64,000 bases of DNA from Mycolicibacterium holsaticum DSM 44478 = JCM 12374 (GCF_019645835.1 NZ_CP080998.1:992001-1056000); one strand, 5' to 3'; numbered from the stretch's first letter, positions 20,428 to 31,018 are shown. The notes: a model not told the origin generated them from the letters alone. Numbers and translations: made by a program.

Positions 20428-21598
20428 GACTGGAATCCCAACGTTTTGGCGGCCAACGCGGTGAGGATTTCGGTGGTGCCCCCACCGATGCCGAGGATGC
20501 GCATATCGCGGTACTGGCGTTCGACCTCGGACTCGGCCATATAGCCCATGCCGCCGAACAACTGCACCGCCTGGTTGGCCACCCATTCTCCGGCCTCCAC
20601 GGCGGTGTTCTTGGCGAAACACACCTCGGCGATCAGGTTCGGCTCACCCTGGCTCGATGTCGCCGGCTCCGCGGCTCCGGCGAGCTGACGCTGCACCACG
20701 TGGTGGGTGTACACCCGCGCCACGTCGATGCGACGGGCCATCTCCGCCAACGTGTTCTGGACCTGTTGACGGGAGATCAGCGGCCGGCCGAACGTCTCCC
20801 GGTCGCGGCACCACTGCACGGTCAGGTCCAGGCAGCGTTGCGCGCTGGAATAGGCCTGCGCGGCCAGCCCGACGCGTTCGGCGACGAACGCCCCGGCGAT
20901 CTGGAGGAACCCGGAGTTTTCGGCGCCGATCAGGTTGGCCGCCGGTACCCGCACGTCGGTGTAGGACAGCTCGGCGGTGTCCGAGGACCGCCAGCCCATC
21001 TTGTCGAGTTTGCGGCTGACCTCGAAACCCGCAGCGCCCTTGTCCACGACGATCAGCGAAACCCCCGCTGCCCCAGCGCCGCCCGTGCGTACCGCGGTGA
21101 CGACGTAGTCGGCCCGCACGCCCGAGGTGATGTACGTCTTGGCGCCGTTGATGATGTAGTCGTCACCGTCCGAATCGGCACGGGTCCTCAGGTGCCCGAC
21201 GTCGGAGCCGCCGCCCGGTTCGGTGATCGCGAGGCTGCCGATCAGCTCACCGGCGAGTGTGGGGCGCACATAGGTGTCGATCAATCGCTGATCACCGGAG
21301 GCGATCATGTGTGGCACCGAGATTCCGCAGGTGAACAGCGACGCGAACACCCCGCCGGGGCAGCCCGCCTGATGCATCTCCTCGCAGATGACCACCGCGT
21401 CGGCGCCGTCGCCGCCGCCACCACCGACCGATTCGGGGAATCCCGCGCCCAGCAGCCCGGCCGCACCGGCCTTGCGGTGCAGTTCGCGGGGCAGCTCACC
21501 GCTGCGTTCCCACTCGTCGACATACGGCAGGATCTCGCGTTCGGCGAACGCGCGCACCGACTTTCGCAGTTGTTCACGTTCGGGCGTGTGCCAGATGC

Positions 21599-21602
<4 letters not shown>
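20424..21602 (-). CDS. fadE13: Acyl-CoA dehydrogenase (FadE13-like)
   Basis: This 392-residue acyl-CoA dehydrogenase has SLAITEPGGGSDVGHLRT in the middle domain and the C-terminal VQLFGGMGYMAESEVERQ, close to citronellyl- and isovaleryl-CoA dehydrogenases. The start is TTG 21602, overlapping the AtuA-like stop as TTGA, with GAGGAG upstream; the longer frame into the neighbouring gene is not credible. It corresponds to Rv0975c. Confidence 0.9.
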
Positions 21603-23308
<1,706 letters not shown>

Positions 23309-23343
23309 CAGGCCTCCCATCGCGTCACCGGCGTGCCGTGCCG

Positions 23344-23357
23344 ACCAACCGGTAGGT
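23344..23357. promoter_or_regulatory. Candidate operator of the AtuA-fadE13-acc operon
   Basis: The 14 bases ACCAACCGGTAGGT are palindromic at 12 positions. They overlap TAACCT (leftward, 23359-23354), a possible -10 box for the operon that starts at 23308. A TetR-type repressor site is plausible, but no cognate regulator is encoded nearby. Confidence 0.4.
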
Positions 23358-23516
23358 TAGCGAGCGCCGGCAGGTTCCCGTCAAGGCACTCCGCATTTTG
23401 GAGGCTACGCAGCGCGGGGGCTATCCTGAAGGGCAATTGTCGACGCTGGACACCTCCCGCGGCGCAAGTTGGATTTCCGGCCCGGCCGGTGACCCCCTCA
23501 CGAGGAGACTTCTTTC

Positions 23517-23690
23517 ATGGCTGTGCCCAAGCGCAGGATGTCGCGCTCGAACACCCGTAGCCGTCGCTCACAGTGGAAGGCCAAGCGCCCCGAGCTGGTC
23601 AGCGTCACCGTGGCAGGCCGGGAACACAAGGTGCCGCGCCGGCTGCTCAAGGCCGCCCGCCTCGGCCTGATCGACCTCGACCGCCGCTAG
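23517..23690 (+). CDS. rpmF: 50S ribosomal protein bL32
   Basis: This 57-residue basic protein begins [19 protein letters not shown] and ends [13 protein letters not shown], as in mycobacterial bL32 (Rv0979A). No cysteine is present, so this is the zinc-free type. GAGGAG at 23502-23507 precedes the ATG. A TATCCT at about 23430 could be the -10 box. It sits just upstream of mprA as in M. tuberculosis. It is easily missed because of its size and because a longer frame overlaps it. Confidence 0.95.
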   Translation: MAVPKRRMSRSNTRSRRSQWKAKRPELVSVTVAGREHKVPRRLLKAARLGLIDLDRR

Positions 23691-23704
23691 TTGCTCCGGC
23701 GCGC

Positions 23705-23722
23705 CTCTCAGGTCACTCTCAG
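23705..23722 (+). promoter_or_regulatory. Direct repeat upstream of mprA, candidate MprA box
   Basis: CTCTCAG occurs at 23705-23711 and again at 23716-23722, an 11-base period, i.e. one helical turn apart as expected for an OmpR-type dimer. It ends 16 bases before the mprA start. MprA is known to bind tandem repeats and to control its own gene. A matching pair lies before pepD. Confidence 0.65.
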
Positions 23723-23738
23723 ATAGGGAGATGACACT

Positions 23739-24431
23739 GTGGCTGTGCGCATACTTGTCGTCGACGACGATCGCGCGGTGCGCGAATCCCTGCGCCGCTC
23801 GCTTTCGTTCAACGGATACGCGGTCGAGCTGGCCCAGGACGGTGTCGAAGCCCTCGACCTGATCGCCAGCGACCGGCCCGATGCCCTGGTGTTGGACGTG
23901 ATGATGCCGCGGCTCGACGGCCTCGAGGTGTGCCGTCAGCTGCGCAGCACCGGAGACGACCTGCCGATCCTGGTGTTGACCGCGCGCGACTCGGTGTCCG
24001 AGCGGGTGGCCGGGCTCGACGCCGGCGCCGACGACTACCTGCCCAAACCATTCGCCCTCGAGGAACTGCTGGCCCGCATGCGCGCGTTGCTGCGGCGCAC
24101 CACCTCAGACGACGGTGAAGAGTCGCCCGCCCTGACGTTCTCCGACCTCTCGCTGGACCCGGTCACCCGGGAGGTCACCCGCGGGCAACGCCAGATCAGC
24201 CTGACGCGCACCGAGTTCGCGCTGCTCGAAATGCTCATCGCGAACCCGCGGCGGGTGCTGACCCGCAGCCGCATCCTCGAGGAAGTGTGGGGCTTCGACT
24301 TCCCGACGTCGGGCAACGCCCTCGAGGTGTATGTCGGCTATCTCCGCCGAAAGACAGAGGCCGAAGGAGAGCCGCGACTGATCCACACCGTTCGAGGGGT
24401 GGGTTATGTGCTGCGCGAGACCCCGCCCTGA
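23739..24431 (+). CDS. mprA: Response regulator MprA
   Basis: This 230-residue OmpR/PhoB-type regulator has an N-terminal receiver domain with DDD (residues 9-11), the phospho-acceptor Asp53 in LVLDVMMPR and the conserved lysine in LPKPFA. The C-terminal winged helix ends [13 protein letters not shown]. With MprB it senses envelope stress and controls sigE, pepD and persistence functions in M. tuberculosis. GTG 23739 follows AGGGAG. The stop overlaps the mprB start by one base. Confidence 0.95.
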   Translation: MAVRILVVDDDRAVRESLRRSLSFNGYAVELAQDGVEALDLIASDRPDALVLDVMMPRLDGLEVCRQLRSTGDDLPILVLTARDSVSERVAGLDAGADDYLPKPFALEELLARMRALLRRTTSDDGEESPALTFSDLSLDPVTREVTRGQRQISLTRTEFALLEMLIANPRRVLTRSRILEEVWGFDFPTSGNALEVYVGYLRRKTEAEGEPRLIHTVRGVGYVLRETPP

Positions 24432-25882
24432 TGTCGACCCCGAGTCACGGATTTGGGCCGCAGCCCAACTCGTCACCGCCGGTGCCGCCCACCAAGTCCG
24501 TGTCGCTGCGCTGGCGGGTGATGTTGCTCGCCATGTCGATGGTCGCGATGGTGGTGGTGTTGATGGCCGTCGCGGTCTGGGCGGTGGTTTCGCGGGCGCT
24601 CTACGACGACGTCGACAACCAACTGCGCAGCCGCGCTCGACTGCTCATCGAAAGCGGGTCGCTGCAGGTGGACCCGAGCAAGGCGATCGAGGGCACCGCC
24701 TACTCCGACGTCAACGCGATGCTGGTGATCCCGGGACGGGCGATCTACACCGCGAACCAACAGGGCGAGACGCTGCCGCTCGGCGAGCCGGAGAAGGCGG
24801 TGCTGCGAGGTGAGCTGCTCATGTCGCTGCGGACCGCCAACCACCAGCGGGTGCTGGCGATGCGCCTGTCCAACGACAGCTCGTTGTTGATCTCCAAGAG
24901 CATGGCGCCCACCGCCCTGGTGCTCAAACGGCTGGGCACGGTGCTGTCGATCGTGGGCGGCATCGGTGTCGCGGTGGCCGCCATGGCCGGCGGCGCGGTC
25001 GCCCGTGCGGGGCTGCGTCCGGTGGCCCGGCTGACCGAAGCCGCCGAACGGGTGGCCCGCACCGACGACCTCCGCCCGATCCCGGTGGTGGGCAGCGATG
25101 AACTCGCAAGGCTCACCGAAGCTTTCAATATGATGCTGCGCGCGCTCGCGGAATCACGGGACCAGCAGGCCAGATTGGTCACCGACGCCGGGCACGAACT
25201 GCGTACGCCGCTGACCTCGCTGCGCACCAACGTGGAGCTGTTGATGGCGTCGATGGCGCCGGGGGCGCCACGGTTGCCCGATGAGGAGATGGCCGGGTTG
25301 CGCGCGGACGTGATCGCCCAGATCCAGGAATTGTCCACGTTGGTGGGCGATCTGGTGGATCTGACCCGCGACGACGCGGGCGTGGTCATCCACGAGCCGG
25401 TCGACATGACCGAGATCATCGACCGGTCCCTTGAGCGGGTTCGTCGCCGCCGCAACGACATTCAGTTCGGAGTGGATGTGACGCCGTGGCAGGTGTACGG
25501 CGACGACGGCGGGCTGGGCCGGGCGGTGCTCAATCTTCTCGACAACGCCGCGAAATGGAGCCCGCCCGGCGGACGGGTCGTGGTCCGGATGACCCAGATC
25601 GATCCGGTGCACGCCGAGTTGGTGGTGTCCGACGAGGGCCCGGGGATCCCGCCGCAGGAGCGCCAATTGGTGTTCGAGCGGTTCTTCCGCTCGGCGTCGG
25701 CGCGTGCGATGTCCGGTTCCGGGTTGGGGCTGGCGATCGTCAAGCAGATCGTCGTCAAGCACGGCGGCACGTTGTGGGTGGAGGACGCCTCGCCCGGCGG
25801 GCAACCGCCGGGGACCGCCATGCACGTGGTGTTGCCCGGCAGCCCGATTCCAGTGCCCGCCGATACCGACACGCCAGCCTGA
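24431..25882 (+). CDS. mprB: Sensor histidine kinase MprB
   Basis: This 483-residue membrane kinase has two membrane helices (about residues 28-55 and 160-190) flanking an extracytoplasmic sensor domain, then a HAMP domain, the phospho-acceptor His255 in DAGHELRTPLTSLR, the N box LDNAAKWSPPGG and the G boxes DEGPGIPP and GSGLGLAIVKQ. ATG 24431 overlaps the mprA stop (TGATG). It autophosphorylates and passes phosphate to MprA. The neighbouring pepD encodes a protease that in M. tuberculosis feeds into the same stress circuit. Confidence 0.95.
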   Translation: MSTPSHGFGPQPNSSPPVPPTKSVSLRWRVMLLAMSMVAMVVVLMAVAVWAVVSRALYDDVDNQLRSRARLLIESGSLQVDPSKAIEGTAYSDVNAMLVIPGRAIYTANQQGETLPLGEPEKAVLRGELLMSLRTANHQRVLAMRLSNDSSLLISKSMAPTALVLKRLGTVLSIVGGIGVAVAAMAGGAVARAGLRPVARLTEAAERVARTDDLRPIPVVGSDELARLTEAFNMMLRALAESRDQQARLVTDAGHELRTPLTSLRTNVELLMASMAPGAPRLPDEEMAGLRADVIAQIQELSTLVGDLVDLTRDDAGVVIHEPVDMTEIIDRSLERVRRRRNDIQFGVDVTPWQVYGDDGGLGRAVLNLLDNAAKWSPPGGRVVVRMTQIDPVHAELVVSDEGPGIPPQERQLVFERFFRSASARAMSGSGLGLAIVKQIVVKHGGTLWVEDASPGGQPPGTAMHVVLPGSPIPVPADTDTPA

Positions 25883-25964
25883 CGTCGCCGTCCGCGGGCC
25901 CGCCGTCGCCGATGATTGGGGTGCGCGCCACGGGGGAATCGACTCAGAGCATGCCCCGAAGGAT

Positions 25965-25982
25965 TTCTAAGTGGATTCTCAG
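25965..25982 (+). promoter_or_regulatory. Direct repeat upstream of pepD, candidate MprA box
   Basis: TTCTAAG at 25965-25971 and TTCTCAG at 25976-25982 repeat with the same 11-base period as the pair before mprA. They lie about 80 bases before the pepD start, in a gap of 177 bases after mprB, so pepD probably has its own MprA-controlled promoter. Confidence 0.6.
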
Positions 25983-26059
25983 CCCGCTTGGGGACATTGG
26001 GCGTGGCTGAACCGTTGTCTTGATAACTGCCCTAATAGAAGGAAGAGCATCACAGCGCT

Positions 26060-27412
26060 ATGACAAACCATCCGAGGTATTCGTCGCCGTCACCACATCC
26101 GGGTCGTCGGCCCGGCGGGCATGAGAACGCGGCACCCGGTTACCCCGGTGCGCAGCGGTCTGGTCCCTATCAGCAGGCCTACGACTGGCGCTATGCGACC
26201 CAGCAGCAACAGCAGCAGTCGGCGCCCTTCCGTGCGCCCTACGACCCCTACCGGGGCGCATCCCAGCCGATGGCCGGTGGACCGTCGGGACCGCCGCCGC
26301 AAAAGCGTTCGCGTGCAGGCGCTTTGACGGTAGGCGCGCTTGCCGTCGCGGTGGTTTCGGCTGGCATCGGTGGTGGGGTCGCCGTGCTCGCGCAACCGGA
26401 TCGGCCCGCGGCCACGTCGTCGGTCACGGGGGCGGCGCCGACCGTGCCCGCCGCCAGCCTGCCCGCCGGCTCCGTCGAACAGGTCGCGGCGAAGGTGGTG
26501 CCCAGCGTGGTCAAGCTCGAGGTCGATCTCGGCCGCCAGTCCGAGGAGGGCTCGGGAATCATCCTGTCGTCGGACGGCCTGATCCTGACCAACAACCACG
26601 TCATCTCGGCTGCGGCCGGGGCAGCGCCCCGCGGCGCGGACGCCGACGCATCGACCAAGGTGACGTTCTCCGACGGCCACACCACGTCGTTCAGCGTCGT
26701 GGGAACCGACCCCAGCAGCGACATCGCCGTGGTCCGCGCCGAGGGCGTGTCCGGGCTGACGCCCATCGCGATCGGGTCGTCGGGGGACCTGCGGGTAGGC
26801 CAGGACGTGGTGGCGATCGGCTCACCGCTTGGTCTCGAAGGCACCGTGACGACCGGCATCATCAGCGCGCTGAACCGTCCCGTCGCCGCAGGCGGGGACG
26901 CCCGCAACCAGAACACCGTGCTCGACGCCATCCAGACCGACGCGGCGATCAACCCGGGCAACTCCGGTGGCGCGCTGGTCAACATGAACGGCGAGTTGGT
27001 CGGCGTGAACTCGGCCATCGCCACACTCGGCGGCGACGCGGGACCGCAGGCCTCCAGCGGGTCGATCGGACTCGGGTTCGCAATCCCGGTGGACCAGGCC
27101 AAGCGCATCGCCGACGAGCTGATCAAGAACGGTTCGGCCTCCCACGCCTCGCTTGGCGTGCAGGTCACCAGCGATGCGACCGTCGACGGCGCCCGGATCG
27201 TCGAGGTCACCGGTGGCGGCGCCGCCGCAGCGGCCGGACTGCCGAGCGGGGTCGTGGTCACCAAGGTCGACGGCCGGGTCGTCAACAGCGCCGACGCGCT
27301 GGTGGCCGCCGTGCGTTCGAAGGCGCCCGGTGATCAGGTCACGCTGACGTTCCTGGACCGCTCGGGTAAGCCGCAGACGGTGCAGGTAACGCTCGGCAAG
27401 GCCCAGCAGTGA
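26060..27412 (+). CDS. pepD: HtrA-type serine protease PepD
   Basis: This 450-residue protein has a glutamine- and proline-rich cytoplasmic N-terminus, one membrane helix at about residues 86-112, a trypsin-like domain with the full triad (His180 in TNNHVI, Asp221 in SSDIAVV, Ser302 in NPGNSGGALV) and a C-terminal PDZ domain (residues about 355-445). It acts outside the membrane as protease and chaperone on misfolded envelope proteins. GGAAGAG lies upstream of the ATG. It belongs to the MprAB stress circuit by position and by the candidate MprA box. Confidence 0.93.
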   Translation: MTNHPRYSSPSPHPGRRPGGHENAAPGYPGAQRSGPYQQAYDWRYATQQQQQQSAPFRAPYDPYRGASQPMAGGPSGPPPQKRSRAGALTVGALAVAVVSAGIGGGVAVLAQPDRPAATSSVTGAAPTVPAASLPAGSVEQVAAKVVPSVVKLEVDLGRQSEEGSGIILSSDGLILTNNHVISAAAGAAPRGADADASTKVTFSDGHTTSFSVVGTDPSSDIAVVRAEGVSGLTPIAIGSSGDLRVGQDVVAIGSPLGLEGTVTTGIISALNRPVAAGGDARNQNTVLDAIQTDAAINPGNSGGALVNMNGELVGVNSAIATLGGDAGPQASSGSIGLGFAIPVDQAKRIADELIKNGSASHASLGVQVTSDATVDGARIVEVTGGGAAAAAGLPSGVVVTKVDGRVVNSADALVAAVRSKAPGDQVTLTFLDRSGKPQTVQVTLGKAQQ

Positions 27413-27993
27413 CCACCACGACGAATACGGGGCCACGCGGCGCCACCCTGACAGTGGCCGCGCCGATGTCGCTACCCGCATATACGGTTGCACTCATGGA
27501 ACAGCCAGGCGAGTTGGTGGGCCGCGCTCTTATCGTCGTCGTCGACGACCGCACCGCACACGGCGACGAAGAGGACCACAGCGGTCCGTTGGTGACCGAA
27601 CTGCTCGGTGAGGCCGGGTTCGTCGTCGACGGTGTGGTCGTGGTGTCCGCCGACGAAGTCGAGATCCGCAATGCGTTGAACACCGCGGTGATCGGGGGAG
27701 TCGACCTGGTGGTGTCGGTCGGCGGCACCGGGGTCACGCCGCGTGACGTCACGCCCGAGGCGACCTTGGACATCCTCGACCGCGAACTCCTCGGCATCTC
27801 CGAAGCGCTGCGCGCGTCGGCGTTGTCGGCGGGCATCGTCGAAGCCGGGGTGTCTCGCGGGCTCGCGGGAATCTCGGGCAGCACGCTGGTGGTCAACATT
27901 GCCGGCTCCCGGGCCGCAGTGCGCGACGGCATGGCGACGCTGAGCCCGTTGGCGGTACAGATCATCGGCCAGCTGTCCAGCCTGGAGATTTGA
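27409..27993 (+). CDS. moaB2: MoaB/Mog-type molybdopterin adenylyltransferase-like protein
   Basis: This protein of up to 194 residues has the MoaB/MogA fold: ALIVVVDDRTAHGDEEDHSGPLV (start of domain), DLVVSVGGTGVTPRD with the GGTG substrate loop, and GISGSTLVVNIAGS. The family adenylates molybdopterin before metal insertion. The GTG at 27409 overlaps the pepD stop (GTGA). ATG codons at 27466 or 27496 are also possible and would remove a low-complexity N-terminus. It corresponds to Rv0984. Confidence 0.88.
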   Translation: MTTTTNTGPRGATLTVAAPMSLPAYTVALMEQPGELVGRALIVVVDDRTAHGDEEDHSGPLVTELLGEAGFVVDGVVVVSADEVEIRNALNTAVIGGVDLVVSVGGTGVTPRDVTPEATLDILDRELLGISEALRASALSAGIVEAGVSRGLAGISGSTLVVNIAGSRAAVRDGMATLSPLAVQIIGQLSSLEI

Positions 27994-28051
27994 CGTATCC
28001 GTCAGCCGTATGCCGGCAAAGATGTGATCTTCATCACATAGGGGACTCTCG

Positions 28052-28210
28052 ATGGCCGACCCATCCAAGCGCTCGCGCGAGGCGATAGACCGGATTTTCG
28101 GTGACTCGTTGCCGTCCAAGGAAACTGACGAGGACGACATTTCCACCCGCACCGAGGACCTCGCACATGAACACTGGCTGCGGGAAAACGTGCCGCCCCA
28201 CCATGATTGA
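28052..28210 (+). CDS. Small acidic protein of 52 residues, function unknown
   Basis: ATG 28052 follows AGGGGA and opens a frame of 52 codons: MADPSKRSREAIDRIFGD, a run of acidic residues, then HEHWLRENVPPHHD. Composition looks like a real soluble peptide: codons are mostly G/C at the third base, and the pattern of charged helix followed by histidine-rich end is coherent. I do not recognise it. It lies 58 bases after moaB2, in the same direction. Confidence 0.6.
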   Translation: MADPSKRSREAIDRIFGDSLPSKETDEDDISTRTEDLAHEHWLRENVPPHHD

Positions 28211-28593
28211 TCAGTGATCCGGAACGAGCCGCCGGGGGTTAGCTGGTGGCAGCGGCGGCGGGGTTCCCGGCCGAGGGGGTACGGCCGGATCGGCGGGCGT
28301 CGACCCTTATGCTGGGCACGCGTTCCGGTTGCTGCCGGCGGCGCAAGGCCAGGGGTGAACGGGGAGGTCCAGTAACGCGCGGCAGGCGGCGGGCGATCTC
28401 TCGTTGCCGGGGTAATCGACCGACCGTTATGTTCCTTCTGTCAAGGATGAGCACAACGTAAGAGCCGCTTATGGGGATTCTCATTTGCGTCACATGGGGC
28501 TGCTGAGTCATGTGTGGTGTAGCGGTAGGACCAGGCACGAACGGGACAACCACGCGGGGCGGCCGGGCCCGGCGTCGACAAGCTAGGGAGATC
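28211..28593 (+). promoter_or_regulatory. Promoter and long leader of the first porin gene
   Basis: No gene is seen in these 383 bases. The block CCGTTATGTTCC (TATGTT at 28428-28433 is a possible -10 box) and the following GATGAGCA, AAGAGC and GACAAGCTAGGGAGATC segments recur in the same order before the second porin. If TATGTT is the -10 box, the leader is about 150 bases. The ribosome binding site AGGGAG is at 28585-28590. Confidence 0.6.
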
Positions 28594-29238
28594 ATGAAGG
28601 CAATCAGTCGGGTGCTGATCGCGTTGGTTGCGGCCGCCGCGTCTCTGTTCGTGAGCACGGGCACCTCTCACGCGGGCCTGGATAACGAGTTGAGCCTGGT
28701 TGATGGTCAGGATCGCACGCTGACGATTCAGCAGTGGGACACCTTCCTCAACGGTGTGTTCCCGTTGGACCGCAACCGGCTTACCCGTGAGTGGTTCCAT
28801 TCCGGCCGGGCCAAGTACGAGGTGACCGGCCCCAATGCCAACAAGTTCCAGGGCACGCTGGAGCTGGGTTATCAGATCGGCTTCCCGTGGTCGTTGGGTG
28901 TCGGGATCAACTTCAGCTACACCACGCCCAACATCCTGCTGGATCAGGCGCCGCTTCCCGGTGAGCCCGCCGCGATCTTCGGTCCGGGTTTCATCACGAC
29001 GCCCAACCTGTTTCCCGGAGTGTCGATCAGCGCGGATCTGGGCAACGGCCCGGGCATCCAGGAAGTCGCCACGTTCTCGGTCGACGTCAAGGGCGCTAAA
29101 GGTGGTGTGGCGGTGTCGAATGCGCACGGCACGGTGACCGGTGCGGCCGGCGGTGTGTTGCTGCGTCCGTTCGCCCGGCTGATCTCCTCGGCCGGTGACA
29201 GCGTCACCACCTACGGCGAGCCCTGGAACATGAACTGA
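28594..29238 (+). CDS. MspA-type outer membrane porin, copy 1
   Basis: This 214-residue preprotein has a 27-residue signal peptide (MKAISRVLIALVAAA..., cleavage after SHA) and a mature part starting GLDNELSLVDG. It matches MspA closely in the rim and barrel (LELGYQIGFPWSLGVGIN; SISADLGNGPGIQEV), so it should form an octameric pore for small hydrophilic nutrients. The constriction loop differs: after NILLD it reads QAPLPGEPAAIFGPG, where MspA as I recall has two adjacent aspartates and a third soon after. The loop is three residues longer. ATG 28594 follows AGGGAG. Position before mscL corresponds to mspC of M. smegmatis. Confidence 0.92.
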   Translation: MKAISRVLIALVAAAASLFVSTGTSHAGLDNELSLVDGQDRTLTIQQWDTFLNGVFPLDRNRLTREWFHSGRAKYEVTGPNANKFQGTLELGYQIGFPWSLGVGINFSYTTPNILLDQAPLPGEPAAIFGPGFITTPNLFPGVSISADLGNGPGIQEVATFSVDVKGAKGGVAVSNAHGTVTGAAGGVLLRPFARLISSAGDSVTTYGEPWNMN

Positions 29239-29262
29239 CCTAGTCCTCTCCCAAGCGCCACA

Positions 29263-29300
29263 GAAAGCGGCCCCCGACAACCACGCCGGGGGCCGCTTTC
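29263..29300 (+). terminator. Hairpin terminator after porin copy 1
   Basis: Arms GAAAGCGGCCCCCG (29263-29276) and CGGGGGCCGCTTTC (29287-29300) pair perfectly over 14 bases with a 10-base loop. It starts 24 bases after the stop codon; there is no long U-tract, which is usual in mycobacteria. Confidence 0.9.
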
Positions 29301-29738
29301 GTGGTTTCGCCAGGGTGTCGCGGATATTGCCGCACGGTGAACAAAAATAGGTCGGCTAAGTGGTCTTGATCACAGCCAGCGACATCGCGTGCGCACGTGC
29401 AATGTTTTCACCTCCGCGCGCAACTGCCGCCTGATGCAGCGCCGTGGTCCCCGCCATCTGCAGTTCTAGCCAAAACGGTTGCGGCACCGGAACGGCCAGC
29501 CGTCGTCGAGACGAACGCGACGTGTCGACGAGCCCGACATCAACACCCCGCACGCCCAGACCGCGCGATTCTGTTCGCGTTGCCGGTTGTCCGACCGCCC
29601 GTTATGTTCCTCTCGTCAACGATGAGCAAAACCTAAGAGCAGCATGTGGCGTCTCTCATCCGCACCGCATGACGCTGCTCGGGGGCAGGGACAACACGCT
29701 GGGTCAGCCGGGCCCGGCGCCGACAAGCTAGGGAGATC
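29301..29738 (+). promoter_or_regulatory. Promoter and leader of the second porin gene
   Basis: These 438 bases hold no gene. From about 29592 the sequence repeats blocks of the first porin leader, including CCGTTATGTTCC (possible -10 TATGTT at 29603-29608), GATGAGCA, TAAGAGC and GACAAGCTAGGGAGATC just before the ATG. The stretch 29301-29590 is not shared and shows nothing recognisable. Confidence 0.6.
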
Positions 29739-30383
29739 ATGAAGGCAATCAGTCGGGTGCTGATCGCGTTGGTTGCGGCCGCCGCGTCTCTGTTCGTGAG
29801 CACGGGCACCTCTCACGCGGGCCTGGATAACGAGTTGAGCCTGGTCGACGGTAAGGATCGCACGCTGACGATTCAGCAGTGGGACACCTTCCTCAACGGT
29901 GTGTTCCCGTTGGACCGCAACCGGCTTACCCGTGAGTGGTTCCATTCCGGTCGGGCCAAGTACATCGTGGCGGGCCCGAAGGCCGACGACTTCGAGGGCA
30001 CGCTGGAGCTGGGTTATCAGATCGGCTTCCCGTGGTCGTTGGGTGTCGGGATCAACTTCAGCTACACCACGCCCAACATCCTGCTGGATCAGGCGCCGCT
30101 TCCCGGTGAGCCCGCCGCGATCTTCGGTCCGGGTTTCATCACGACGCCCAACCTGTTTCCCGGGGTGTCGATCAGCGCGGATCTGGGCAACGGGCCGGGC
30201 ATCCAGGAAGTCGCGACGTTCTCGGTCGACGTCGAAGGCGCGGAAGGCGGTGTGGCGGTGTCGAATGCGCACGGCACGGTGACCGGTGCGGCCGGCGGTG
30301 TGTTGCTGCGTCCGTTCGCCCGGCTGATCTCCTCGGCCGGTGACAGCGTCACCACCTACGGCGAGCCCTGGAACATGAACTGA
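29739..30383 (+). CDS. MspA-type outer membrane porin, copy 2
   Basis: This second porin, also 214 residues, is almost identical to copy 1. Differences cluster in three places: VDGK for VDGQ, a run reading IVAGPKADDFE where copy 1 has EVTGPNANKFQ, and EGAEGG where copy 1 has KGAKGG. Copy 2 is therefore more acidic. It shares the same altered constriction loop (NILLDQAPLPGEP). Start ATG 29739 follows AGGGAG. The tandem arrangement with repeated leader and separate terminators points to duplication of a full transcription unit. Confidence 0.92.
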   Translation: MKAISRVLIALVAAAASLFVSTGTSHAGLDNELSLVDGKDRTLTIQQWDTFLNGVFPLDRNRLTREWFHSGRAKYIVAGPKADDFEGTLELGYQIGFPWSLGVGINFSYTTPNILLDQAPLPGEPAAIFGPGFITTPNLFPGVSISADLGNGPGIQEVATFSVDVEGAEGGVAVSNAHGTVTGAAGGVLLRPFARLISSAGDSVTTYGEPWNMN

Positions 30384-30405
30384 CCTAGCTGCCCAGGCAA
30401 AGCGC

Positions 30406-30438
30406 AAACGACCCCCGGCACCCCGCCGGGGGTCGTTT
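30406..30438 (+). terminator. Hairpin terminator after porin copy 2
   Basis: Arms AAACGACCCCCGGC (30406-30419) and GCCGGGGGTCGTTT (30425-30438) pair perfectly over 14 bases around a five-base loop. It sits between the porin stop and the end of the convergent mscL gene and can end transcription from both sides. Confidence 0.9.
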
Positions 30439-30449
30439 CACGTTGTGGC

Positions 30450-30911
30450 TCAGGACTTGTCGGCGCTCGTCGTCTCGGCGGTGTCGGGGCTCGGGCCGGT
30501 GCCAGGCCCGCTGACATGCTTGCCCGAGGAGGAGCCGTTGGTTTCGGCGAGAATGTTGCGGATCTCGGTCAGCAGCGACAGCTCGGTGTCCTGTGCCTGT
30601 TCGACCTCGCCCTTCTTGCGCAGCCGGTTGTAGGGCACCACGACGAGGAAGTACACCACCGCGGCGACGAGGACGAAGTTGATCAACCCGGACAACAGGA
30701 CGTTGAGATCGATGGCCTGCCCGCCGCCGATATTGATCCGCAAGACGCCGTAATTCGATTCACCGCCCGCGCCGATGCGACTGATCAACGGTTGGATGAT
30801 GCTGTCGGTGAACCTCGTGACCAGGCCGGTGAACGCGGTACCGATGACGACCGCGACCGACAGGTCGACGATATTGCCGCGGGCGAGAAATTCCTTGAAC
30901 CCCTTCAACAT
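30450..30911 (-). CDS. mscL: Large-conductance mechanosensitive channel
   Basis: This 153-residue membrane protein is MscL, the pentameric channel that opens under membrane tension to release solutes. It begins [20 protein letters not shown] and has the first helix [16 protein letters not shown] and a second helix [18 protein letters not shown], followed by a cytoplasmic charged helix and a disordered tail. The internal ATG at 30911, after GGGAGA, is the real start; the frame continues upstream without homology. It corresponds to Rv0985c. Confidence 0.94.
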   Translation of the reverse strand: MLKGFKEFLARGNIVDLSVAVVIGTAFTGLVTRFTDSIIQPLISRIGAGGESNYGVLRINIGGGQAIDLNVLLSGLINFVLVAAVVYFLVVVPYNRLRKKGEVEQAQDTELSLLTEIRNILAETNGSSSGKHVSGPGTGPSPDTAETTSADKS

Positions 30912-31018
30912 GGTCTCCCGATCCCTCCCTGCCATGGTGTTAGCTGTCAGACACGCCACGTTAGTCGGGTGTTGCTGCTTTGACGATGGATCGCGCCCGC
31001 GTCGCAGCGTCGACGTGA

